Shown here piece by piece: positions 1 to 7,500 of a stretch of 64,000 nucleotides of DNA. The notes beneath the pieces are model-generated. The model was given only the letters and a program-made list of their open reading frames with translations. It was not told the DNA's origin and searched no databases. This stretch comes from Phycisphaeraceae bacterium D3-23. Lineage in GTDB: Bacteria; Planctomycetota; Phycisphaerae; Phycisphaerales; Phycisphaeraceae. The stretch lies in contig CP114179.1 of the NCBI GenBank assembly GCA_039555135.1, positions 3,658,001 to 3,722,000 on the forward strand. The letters run 5' to 3'. The position numbers were made by a program, and so were the translations under genes. Within the stretch, counting starts at the first letter, position 1, and every line of letters begins with the position of its first letter.

Positions 1-635
1 ATCTCGAGCGTGACGACCCCGTGCTCCATGCGTTTTTCGCGCTCGGCGTGGTCGTCGATGGCCTGCAGCGCCGCGGCCTGCTCAAACGCGGACAGCCCCC
101 AGTTCCCCGACTCGTCCGAATCGACCAGGGCGACGGACATGATCGGCGCGATCAGTGTCCCGCGCGACTCCGTGCCGTTGAGCCCGGCCAGCGCCGCGAC
201 GCGGATGAGCCCCTCGTCTTCGTCGTCTTCGTCCTCGGGGTCGGGGTTGGGGTGGAGCGTGTCCCAGAAGTTTTCGACGAGCAGGGTGCACGCCCGGAAC
301 CCGTCGGCGAGCCCCGCGAAGCCGTGTGACCGGACGAGCGCTTCGGTGAGCCAGGCCGCGACTTCGAGGTCCTTGCTCTGGGTGTAGAGCAGGTCGGGCG
401 ACAGCTTGAGGACCTCGGCCCACTCGGTCGCGGCCACGACCGCCGCGTTGGGGGCCGTCTCGTCTTCGGACTCCCAGGTGTTTCGTTCGGCCTTGCCGGC
501 CCGCTGGCGCGCGTCCTTGATGTGGCGATACACCGCCTCGGGTGTGTAGTCCTTCCGCAGGTCGGGCCCGGCAGGCGCCTCGCCGTCGATCGGTGCGGTG
601 AGTCGGTCGAAATCGAGTTGCCCGCTGTCTGTCAT
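1..635 (-). CDS. tssA: TssA (ImpA N-terminal domain), partial at window edge
   Basis: The first 211 codons of a T6SS baseplate/cap protein are visible; the C-terminal part lies beyond position 1. The N-terminus carries the ImpA_N signature: LTAPIDGEAPAGPDLR near residues 10-25, then SKDLEVAAWLTEALVRSHGF and a WDTLHP motif about 40 residues later. TssA proteins coordinate sheath and tube assembly in the cytoplasm; the variable C-terminus that separates TssA classes is not seen here. The ATG at 633-635 was chosen because the conserved LTAPI block starts within ten residues of it. It follows the sigma factor gene by about 75 bases on the same strand, so the two are probably co-transcribed. The remaining sheath and baseplate genes may continue to the left of the window. 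Confidence 0.88.
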   Translation of the reverse strand, partial: MTDSGQLDFDRLTAPIDGEAPAGPDLRKDYTPEAVYRHIKDARQRAGKAERNTWESEDETAPNAAVVAATEWAEVLKLSPDLLYTQSKDLEVAAWLTEALVRSHGFAGLADGFRACTLLVENFWDTLHPNPDPEDEDDEDEGLIRVAALAGLNGTESRGTLIAPIMSVALVDSDESGNWGLSAFEQAAALQAIDDHAEREKRMEHGVVTLE

Positions 636-710
636 TCTGCTGCTCTATCGGGATGCGTTGCGAATGCGTTTGAAACGTAGGGACATCGGGCCGGGGCCGG
701 CGGCGACCCG

Positions 711-1409
711 TCAGGCGACCCCGCGTTCCAGCAGGGCCTTGGACAGACGCCGCAGCGCCTTGCCGTGGAGCCGGCTGGCCCATGACTTGCTGAAGCCAAG
801 GCGTTCGCCGGCTTCTTTGAGACTCAGGCCTTCATAATACGTCATGACGATCAAAGATTTTTGCTGATCGGGCAGTTTATCAACCGACGCACGCAGCGCG
901 GACGCGAGCTCGCGGACCTGGAGCTGGTCGGCGGGCATCTCGCTCTGGCGGGACGCGCTGGCGACTCCGCTGCCGTAGCCCCCGCCCTCCTGGGTCATGA
1001 TCGAGACGACCGCCAGCCGGGCGCTCACGTCGGTCAGCCACCGGGTGTTGCCCTCGGGGCTGTCGGGGAACATGTCGGACTGCTCGGCGTCGTCTTCGAG
1101 CACCTCGCCGGCCAAGCGCTCGTATCGGCCCTCGTGGTAGCCCCGGGCGGTGAACCACGCCATCTCCGAAAGCCCGTCGAAGATCGCCCCGCGGATACGG
1201 TAGTAGGCGTAGGTCGAGAAACGTGCGCCCCGGCTGGCATCGAACTTCTGCGCCGCTTCGACCAGGCCCAGCTGGCCGTAGGCGATCAGGTCGTCGAGCT
1301 CGACCTGGTGCGAGACCTTGCGGTGCACCTTCCACGCGATGTTGCGGACCAGCCCCTGGCACCCTGCGATCAGGACGTTGGGCGAGGGCTGTTGCGTGGT
1401 GTTAGTCAT
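711..1409 (-). CDS. RNA polymerase sigma factor, FliA/WhiG type, T6SS-linked
   Basis: This 232-residue sigma-70 family protein directs core RNA polymerase to a subset of promoters. Region 2 is clear (ELDDLIAYGQLGLVEAAQKF at about 37-56, then FSTYAYYRIRGAIFDGL). Region 4 at about 178-226 carries the helix-turn-helix (LSLKEAGERLGFSKSWASRL). Region 3 is short and acid-rich. Length and domain order match sigma-28-like factors rather than short ECF factors. It sits between a 120-aa unknown gene 20 bases upstream and tssA 75 bases downstream, all on one strand. Control of T6SS genes is therefore the simplest inference, although a flagellar role is not excluded because flagellar genes lie about 55 kb away. 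Which promoters it reads cannot be told from the sequence. Confidence 0.88.
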   Translation of the reverse strand: MTNTTQQPSPNVLIAGCQGLVRNIAWKVHRKVSHQVELDDLIAYGQLGLVEAAQKFDASRGARFSTYAYYRIRGAIFDGLSEMAWFTARGYHEGRYERLAGEVLEDDAEQSDMFPDSPEGNTRWLTDVSARLAVVSIMTQEGGGYGSGVASASRQSEMPADQLQVRELASALRASVDKLPDQQKSLIVMTYYEGLSLKEAGERLGFSKSWASRLHGKALRRLSKALLERGVA

Positions 1410-1429
1410 GGTGCACCGTTTGTCGGGGG

Positions 1430-1792
1430 CTAGACGGTTTTGTCGTTCGCGAGCGTTTCGAGCTGGTCCCAGAACTCTTCGAGGCGCGGGCCGGCGACGG
1501 CGTCGTCGCTGAGGGACCGGGCGATCTGCTGCGAGAGCACGCGCTGGGTCGCGGGGGGGACGCCGTGGCTCGCCAGTGCCTTAGCGAGCACGGACTCGAC
1601 CATCGCCGCGGCGATCGGCTCGAACGAGACCCCGGCCGGCGTCGACTGCCGCAGGGCCATCAGGGACCGATAAGCTTCATCAAACACCGACGCACGACCC
1701 CCCGCACGACGGGACGGGTCCCGCGGCGTTTGGCCATCTGCCCCGCGGTAGGCGTGGGCATCCCCACGTTCGGAATCGCTGGCTGGTTCCAT
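1430..1792 (-). CDS. Hypothetical protein, first gene of sigma-tssA operon
   Basis: This 120-residue protein has no family I recognise. The first 35 residues are polar and arginine-rich. The remainder looks helical, with VFDEAYRSLMALRQSTP, then SVLAKALASHGVPPATQRV and a closing LEEFWDQLETLAND. There is no signal peptide or membrane segment. A GGAG lies nine bases before the ATG at 1790-1792. The stop is 20 bases before the sigma factor start, so the two look translationally close and co-transcribed. A sigma-factor partner such as an anti-sigma factor is possible from position alone, but no motif supports it. Confidence 0.55.
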   Translation of the reverse strand: MEPASDSERGDAHAYRGADGQTPRDPSRRAGGRASVFDEAYRSLMALRQSTPAGVSFEPIAAAMVESVLAKALASHGVPPATQRVLSQQIARSLSDDAVAGPRLEEFWDQLETLANDKTV

Positions 1793-2031
1793 GCTCCTGC
1801 ACTCCCACGTGGGCCGGGGCCGGTAACTCGTTGGGCGGCGCTGCCCGTGGCCGTGTTTTGCGGCCTGGGCGGTAAACTACATGCGGTGACTGAAACAGAG
1901 AGTTGAGATGCGGGGCTGAACCTTGTCCCGGCCCTTGAACGGACCCCGTTCGATGATACCTAGGACTCGCTTTTTTTCAAGCATTCCCCTTTTTTTCAAG
2001 GACGCGGCGTCAGGATAAGCCAACAACAGGG
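1793..2031. other. Intergenic region between divergent sigma-tssA and TPS operons
   Basis: I see no gene here. The notable content is a direct repeat of CTTTTTTTCAAG (about 1970-1982 and 1989-2000), which reads as CTTGAAAAAAAG on the other strand. It lies in the shared upstream region of the minus-strand sigma operon and the plus-strand two-partner secretion operon. A-tracts of this kind can act as UP elements or bent DNA, but no function is shown. Confidence 0.4.
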
Positions 2032-2061
2032 TTGACATGCCGCGCCGCCCGGTGGTACGGT
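2032..2061 (+). promoter_or_regulatory. Candidate sigma-70 promoter of the TPS operon
   Basis: A perfect TTGACA at 2032-2037 is followed after 18 bases by TACGGT at 2056-2061, a weak -10. No plus-strand gene lies upstream, so a promoter is needed in this area for the tpsB-like gene. The -10 match is poor, so the assignment is tentative. Confidence 0.35.
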
Positions 2062-2089
2062 TCTACCCGAATCCGATTCTTTCTCAGAC

Positions 2090-2110
2090 ACCCGTGTGGG
2101 CACGGGTTTT
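2090..2110 (+). terminator. Leader hairpin with U-tract, possible attenuator
   Basis: ACCCGTG (2090-2096) pairs perfectly with CACGGGT (2101-2107) across a four-base TGGG loop and runs straight into TTTT (2107-2110). It has the shape of a short intrinsic terminator. It lies roughly 30 bases after the candidate promoter and about 160 bases before the tpsB start, with no plus-strand gene upstream to terminate. Leader attenuation is an inference. Confidence 0.4.
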
Positions 2111-2267
2111 ATCGGCAAAACAAGGGGATCTCGCAGTCCACGGCTGGAAACCTGGGGCCCACCCGCCGTCTCGTATGGGTGCCTGTGTCGTTCGGGCACT
2201 GTTTGAAAACGCCTTCTCCTCAGGGCACGTTGTGTGGTCCGATTCTGTGTTTCATTGGAAACTAACA

Positions 2268-4352
2268 ATGCACTTTTCAAAGCTCCCCCTCTTGCCGTCG
2301 GCACCTTCCCAGAGCTACTCGGGCCGCGACGCTGGTGTCAGTCGGATGCGTTGCATCCTGGTCGTGGCGTTCTGCTTGGCCGCCCTCTTTGCCGCGATGT
2401 CGGGCTGGGCGCAGCCGGCGTTGGCGCAGGCGAAAATCGCGCAGGACGACGACGAGGCCCAGGACGCCGGCGTGGACGACGGTGAGGCGGTCGATGAAAC
2501 CGACGCCAGCGCCGACGCGGATACGACGGCCGAGTCGGATGATGCAGGCGACGCCGCGGATGTGCCGGCGGTGCCGACGATCACGGAGCCGACGTTTGAG
2601 GTCAGCCGGTTCGACCTGGTGATGAATACGTCGGTAGAGGGCGTCGAGCCGGCGGACCTGCTCGCGGCGACCGCGTCTTTTTCGCCGGTCAACGATGTGT
2701 TCACCGCCCCGCAGCCGGCCGCGGGCCGGACACAGGTCGCGCTGGCCGACTTCAACGACGAGCGTGTCCGCACCTTCGACGCGACAGGTTTGCAGGTCGT
2801 GATGGCGACGCTGCTGGCATACCTGAACGATGAGGTCGGGCTGATCGGTGTGGTGGTGGCGCCCCACCCCGAGGATATCGCCCCCGACCTGGCCGACCTG
2901 CGCGATGGGCGGACGGAGCTTCGGATCATGATCTACACCGCCCAGGTCGGCCGGGTCCGCACGATGGGGTCGGGCGACCGCGTGCCCGACGACGAGCGTG
3001 AGAACCACCCCAGCCACGACCGCGTTCGGTTGAATTCGCCGCTCCAGTCCGGGGCCGAGCCGGGCACGGGCGACCCGCTCTGGCGTGGCCGACTCGACGA
3101 CTACCTCTTCCAGCTCAACCGCCACCCCGGCCGCCGCGTTGATGCCGCGATCTCCTCGGGCCTGACCCCGGGCACGGTGACGCTCGACTACCTGATCGCC
3201 GAGTCCAAGCCGTGGTACATCTACGCCCAGCTCTCGAACACCGGGACCGAGTCGACCGACGAGCTGCGCGAACGCTTCGGCTTTACGCATAACCAGCTCA
3301 CGGGCAACGACGACATCTTCGCGATCGACTACGTCACCGCCAACTTCGACGAGACCCACGCCGTCTCGGTCAGCTACGAACGCCCGCTCAACGACCGGCT
3401 GCGCGCCCGGGTGTTTGCCCGGTACTCCGAGTACACCGCGGCGGATGTCGGGTTCGCCGGCACGAGCTTCAACGGCGACGACATCGCGATCGGCGGCGAC
3501 CTGATCCTCAACATCGCGCAGTTCGACGAGCTCTTTATCGATCTCGTCGGCGGCGTGCAATACATGGAAACCCGGACGGAAAACGACACGACCATGACCG
3601 AGGGCGAAGAGGACTTTTTCCTGGGCCACGTCGGCCTCGAAGCCGAACGCCTCACCGATATCTCGCAGACCAACGCCTACGTCGATGTCCTTTGGAACTT
3701 CAACCGCGGCGACATGATGGAGATGACCGACCTTGGCCGCTTCGACCCCGACGAGCGGTTCGTCGTCCTGACGTTCGGCGTGACGCACTCGTTTTACCTC
3801 GAGCCGCTGCTGAACTACGACGCGTGGGCCGACATCTCCGACCCCGACACATCGACGCTTGCACACGAGGTGGTCCTCGGGCTGCGCGGGCAGACGTCGC
3901 TGGGCAACCGCCTGATCCCGACCTTCGAGAGCACGGCCGGGGGCCTGTACACCGTCCGCGGCTACGACGAGTCTGCGGTGGTGGGGGACAACGCGCTGAT
4001 CGCGACCGCGGAGTACCGCTACCACGTCGCACGCGGCCTGGCGCTGCGCGACGACACCGACGACCTGCCCCGCGTCTTTGGCCAGCCCTTCCGGACCCGG
4101 CCCGAGACGGTCTATGGCTCGGCCGACTGGGACCTGGTCCTCAAGGCGTTCTTCGATGCGGCCCGCGTCACCAACAGCGACCGCGCGACGTTCGAGTCCA
4201 ACGAAACGCTCCTGGGGACCGGTATCGGGTTTGAGCTTAGCATCCGCAACAACATCCGGTTCCGTGGCGATTGGGGCATCGCGTTGGAGGATGCCGGGCG
4301 GGTCGATGCGGGCGACAACCGTTTCCACTTTATCCTGACGATTCTCTACTAG
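2268..4352 (+). CDS. ShlB/FhaC-type two-partner secretion transporter (TpsB)
   Basis: This outer-membrane transporter of about 694 residues moves the haemagglutinin-like protein encoded next to it. A hydrophobic signal (CILVVAFCLAALFAAMSGWA) is followed by an acidic Asp/Glu-rich linker, a POTRA-like region from FEVSRFDLVMNTSVEG, and a C-terminal beta barrel. Barrel features include ADISDPDTSTL, RGYDESAVVGDNALIATAEY and the final strand ending FHFILTILY, with a terminal aromatic residue as expected for outer-membrane insertion. I chose ATG 2268, preceded by GGAAA; ATG 2346, directly before the signal peptide, is a realistic alternative. The open frame runs further upstream to 2037, but that part overlaps the likely promoter and leader. 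The POTRA region is weakly conserved by eye, so the family call rests mainly on the barrel end and the partner gene. Confidence 0.8.
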   Translation: MHFSKLPLLPSAPSQSYSGRDAGVSRMRCILVVAFCLAALFAAMSGWAQPALAQAKIAQDDDEAQDAGVDDGEAVDETDASADADTTAESDDAGDAADVPAVPTITEPTFEVSRFDLVMNTSVEGVEPADLLAATASFSPVNDVFTAPQPAAGRTQVALADFNDERVRTFDATGLQVVMATLLAYLNDEVGLIGVVVAPHPEDIAPDLADLRDGRTELRIMIYTAQVGRVRTMGSGDRVPDDERENHPSHDRVRLNSPLQSGAEPGTGDPLWRGRLDDYLFQLNRHPGRRVDAAISSGLTPGTVTLDYLIAESKPWYIYAQLSNTGTESTDELRERFGFTHNQLTGNDDIFAIDYVTANFDETHAVSVSYERPLNDRLRARVFARYSEYTAADVGFAGTSFNGDDIAIGGDLILNIAQFDELFIDLVGGVQYMETRTENDTTMTEGEEDFFLGHVGLEAERLTDISQTNAYVDVLWNFNRGDMMEMTDLGRFDPDERFVVLTFGVTHSFYLEPLLNYDAWADISDPDTSTLAHEVVLGLRGQTSLGNRLIPTFESTAGGLYTVRGYDESAVVGDNALIATAEYRYHVARGLALRDDTDDLPRVFGQPFRTRPETVYGSADWDLVLKAFFDAARVTNSDRATFESNETLLGTGIGFELSIRNNIRFRGDWGIALEDAGRVDAGDNRFHFILTILY

Positions 4353-4388
4353 GGAAGTTGTGTTTTCTGTGTTTTTCGTGTGGTGTTA

Positions 4389-4413
4389 CGCCAAGCACGG
4401 CGTATAATTTTTG
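4389..4413 (+). terminator. Hairpin with T-run between tpsB and tpsA
   Basis: TACGCC pairs with GGCGTA across a six-base loop and is followed by TAATTTTTG. It could attenuate transcription between transporter and exoprotein genes. It also contains TATAAT at 4403-4408, a perfect -10 box, but without a convincing -35, so it may instead be part of a promoter for the exoprotein gene. Confidence 0.35.
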
Positions 4414-4526
4414 TTGAGGCCCGTTTTGGCTGTTGTTTAGCCGGGCTTATCGATCGCGGGTTTGTCTAGCGCGTCCCTGGGGCGGTTTGCCCATCTTGCC
4501 TGATCTGTCTGATTGAGGAGCGATCC

Positions 4527-7500
4527 ATGTCTTCATCGTTGTCGAGTCGTCGTCTGTCCATGGGCCGGGGTGCGAAGGCGGGAGCGGTGCGGATGACGCG
4601 TCGGCCCAGCACGCGGCGGCTGATGATGTCGAGCATGGCGCTCGCATTGGCCTCGACGTCGGCGTGGGCGGATGTGACGGCGACCTCCTCGACCGCCGGG
4701 GTGCAGGTCTCCAACCCCAACGCCGGGGTCACGCAGATCGTCGCGCCCGACAACGCGATCATCAACTACTCCGAGTTCAACGTCGCCGGCGGCGAGTCGG
4801 TCCAGTTTGTCCAGCCCTCGGCCGGGTCGCGGGTGCTCAACCGCATCCACTCGGCGTCGCCCTCGGTCATCGACGGCACACTCAGCGCCAACGGCACGGT
4901 CTACCTCGTCAACCCGGCGGGCGTCACGTTCGGCAACGGCGCGGTCGTCAACGTCGGCGCGCTCTACGCCGCGGCGGGCAACGTCTCGGATGTTGATTTC
5001 CTCGCGGGGGTCGATCGGTTCACCGGGCTGTCGGGCGCGGTGCATAACCACGGCACGATCTACGCCGAGTCCCTGGTCGCGTTGATCGGCCGGGACGTGA
5101 GCCACGGCGGCTCGATCGTCGCGCCGGCGGGCACGGTGGTGATGGCTTCGGGCGACTCGGTCCTCATCGGGCAGATCCGCGGGAACGTGTTTGTGTCGGT
5201 CGAGACCAGTGTTGAAGCCAACGCCGACGCCGGGGGCGTCGAGGTCTCGGGCACCGTGCAGGCCCCGGCGATCTCGCTGGTGTCGGGCGATATCTATTCG
5301 ATGGCGGTGTCGGGCTGGCTCGACGCGTCGTCCGAAACAGGCGAGGGCGGGGACATCACGGTCACGGGCCGAACGGTCGAGGTGACGGGCACGCTGGACG
5401 CGTCCGGCGCGACGGCGGGCGGCACGATCCATGTCGGCGGCGAGTTGCGGGGCTCGGGCGACACGCCGGCGGCGCAGCGCACGTACGTCGGCCCCGAGGC
5501 AGTGCTCCGCGCGGCGGCGACGCAGGCGGGCGACGGCGGGACGGTCGTGGTCTGGGCCGAGGAGGCAACGTGGTACTACGGGACGATCGACGCGAGCGCC
5601 GGGCCCGCGGGCGGCGACGGCGGCTTTGTCGAGGTCTCGGGCAAGACGTTCCTGGCCTTTGCGGGCGAGATCGACGCGAGCGGGCTCGGCGGCGCTGCGG
5701 GGACGATCCTGCTGGACCCCGAGAACATCACGATCGTGGACGGCGGCCCGGCGTCCGATGACGGCGAAGTCGCCGACGGCACGGTGCTGGCGGGCGAAAT
5801 CCCTGACGGGCAACTGCTGATCTCGGAACAGGCGCTCGAAGCGTTGAGCGGGAACATCGTGCTCGAAGCGACGGACACGATCAGCATCGAGGACCTCAGC
5901 GACGATGTGCTCGACCTGACCAACGCCGACTCGGTGACATTCAGTGCCGACCAGGGCGGCGTGGGCGGCGAGTTCTTCATGGTGGCGGGCGACACGATCC
6001 TCACCGACGGGGCGAACATCACGATCACCGCGGAGCATGTCCGGATCCCAGGCAATATCGATACGACCGGCGCGTCGGGCACTTCGTCGGGCGACCTGAC
6101 GCTCACGGCGGTGGGGGACCAGGCGATCAACCGCATGTTCCTCCGGGGCACGATCAACCTGGGCTCGGGCGGCGTGTTTGACGCGTTATCGAGCGGGAAC
6201 ATCTCGCTGATCGGGGACATCACGGCCGGCGAGGTCGATGTGTTCAGCGGCGGCGACGACACGTCCAGCACGTTCGGCTCGATCTCGTTCGACGCCGAGA
6301 CGGGGCTCAACACGATCCGTGCCGATGTGCAGACGTTTGAAGCCAACGGCGTGGCGGGCGGCGCGATCGATAACTTCCCCGGCTTTGTCCAGTACCTCAA
6401 CAGCGCGGGCGACGGTGCCCCTGACAGCTTCACCTTTATCCAGGCCGAGTCGATCAGCGACCAGTTCAGTTCCTTCGGGCTCCCGCCCAACACCGACCAG
6501 TTCGGCGGCTCCGGGCCCGGCGAGTACAACCTCGTCTCGGTCAACGGCTCGATCGAGTTGGGCGAAAGCTACGATCTCGGCGGCACCGACTTTACCCTCG
6601 AAGCGCCCACGAATGGGGAGGGCGGCGCGATCACGATCCTGAGCGGCGGGGAGGTCCTCACCGGGGGCGGCGACTTCAGCAGCATCGACGGCGACCTGAC
6701 CCACAGCGGGCTGATCGACACGGACGGCGGCGATTTCAGCCAGGACGGCGACGGGCTGACGATCGGCAGCGGCGGCAGCATCTTCACGCAGGGCGGCGAC
6801 TTTGATAGTGCCGGCGGCGACTTTGACAGCTTGGGGAGCATCGAGACCGGCGGCGGCGACTTTGCCAGCCAGGGCAACGACTTTGATAACCAGGGCGTCA
6901 TCAACACCCGCCTCGACCCCGGCGTCGCCGACCCGGCGGGCAGTGTCACGATCGACCACGACGGCACGGTCAACCTGGGCACGATCCTCGCGGGCTCGAT
7001 CGTCATCATCGACCCCGGCGACATCGACCTGGGCGATATCGAGACCTCCGGCGGGTTCAGCTTCACCAGCGGTGGGGATATCACCTTCGGCACGATCACG
7101 GCCACCGGCGGGGACGTCTTCCTGCAGAGCACCGGCGGCGACATCAACCCCGACGGCGAAGACCCCGGCGATATCACCGCCGGCGGCAGCATCGAGCTAC
7201 GGGCCGACAACGACCTGAACGTCGGCACCCTCATGACCCTGAGCGCGGGCCAGTCGCTGGTGTTTATCTTCGGCAACGACTTCAACGCGACGCAGGCCAC
7301 CTCGCCCTTCATGTTCGACACCATCCAGATGTCGGGCTCCGCCGCGGGCGGCGGGAGCCTGGGCGGCAACGGCGGGCTGGGCTGGGGCGGGGGCGACAGC
7401 ACGCTCTCGATCAACGAGAACAACGGGCAGTTCGCCGGACAGAACCTCGACCTGACCGTCTCCGGTTTCCAGGACATCGTCGTCGGCGTCACCGGGCTCG

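Noticed and set aside
82-783. Long minus-strand open frame overlapping tssA and the end of the sigma gene
   Set aside because: The product is Arg/Pro/Gly-rich with no domain. The alternative minus-strand frame in the same place gives a clear ImpA_N protein.
2277-4328. 683-codon minus-strand frame opposite the ShlB-like gene
   Set aside because: GC-rich antisense shadow. The plus strand carries the signal peptide and beta-barrel motifs.
4533-6038. 501-codon minus-strand frame opposite the TpsA gene
   Set aside because: Antisense composition rich in Arg/Asp/Val/His, no recognisable domain; the sense gene is clear.
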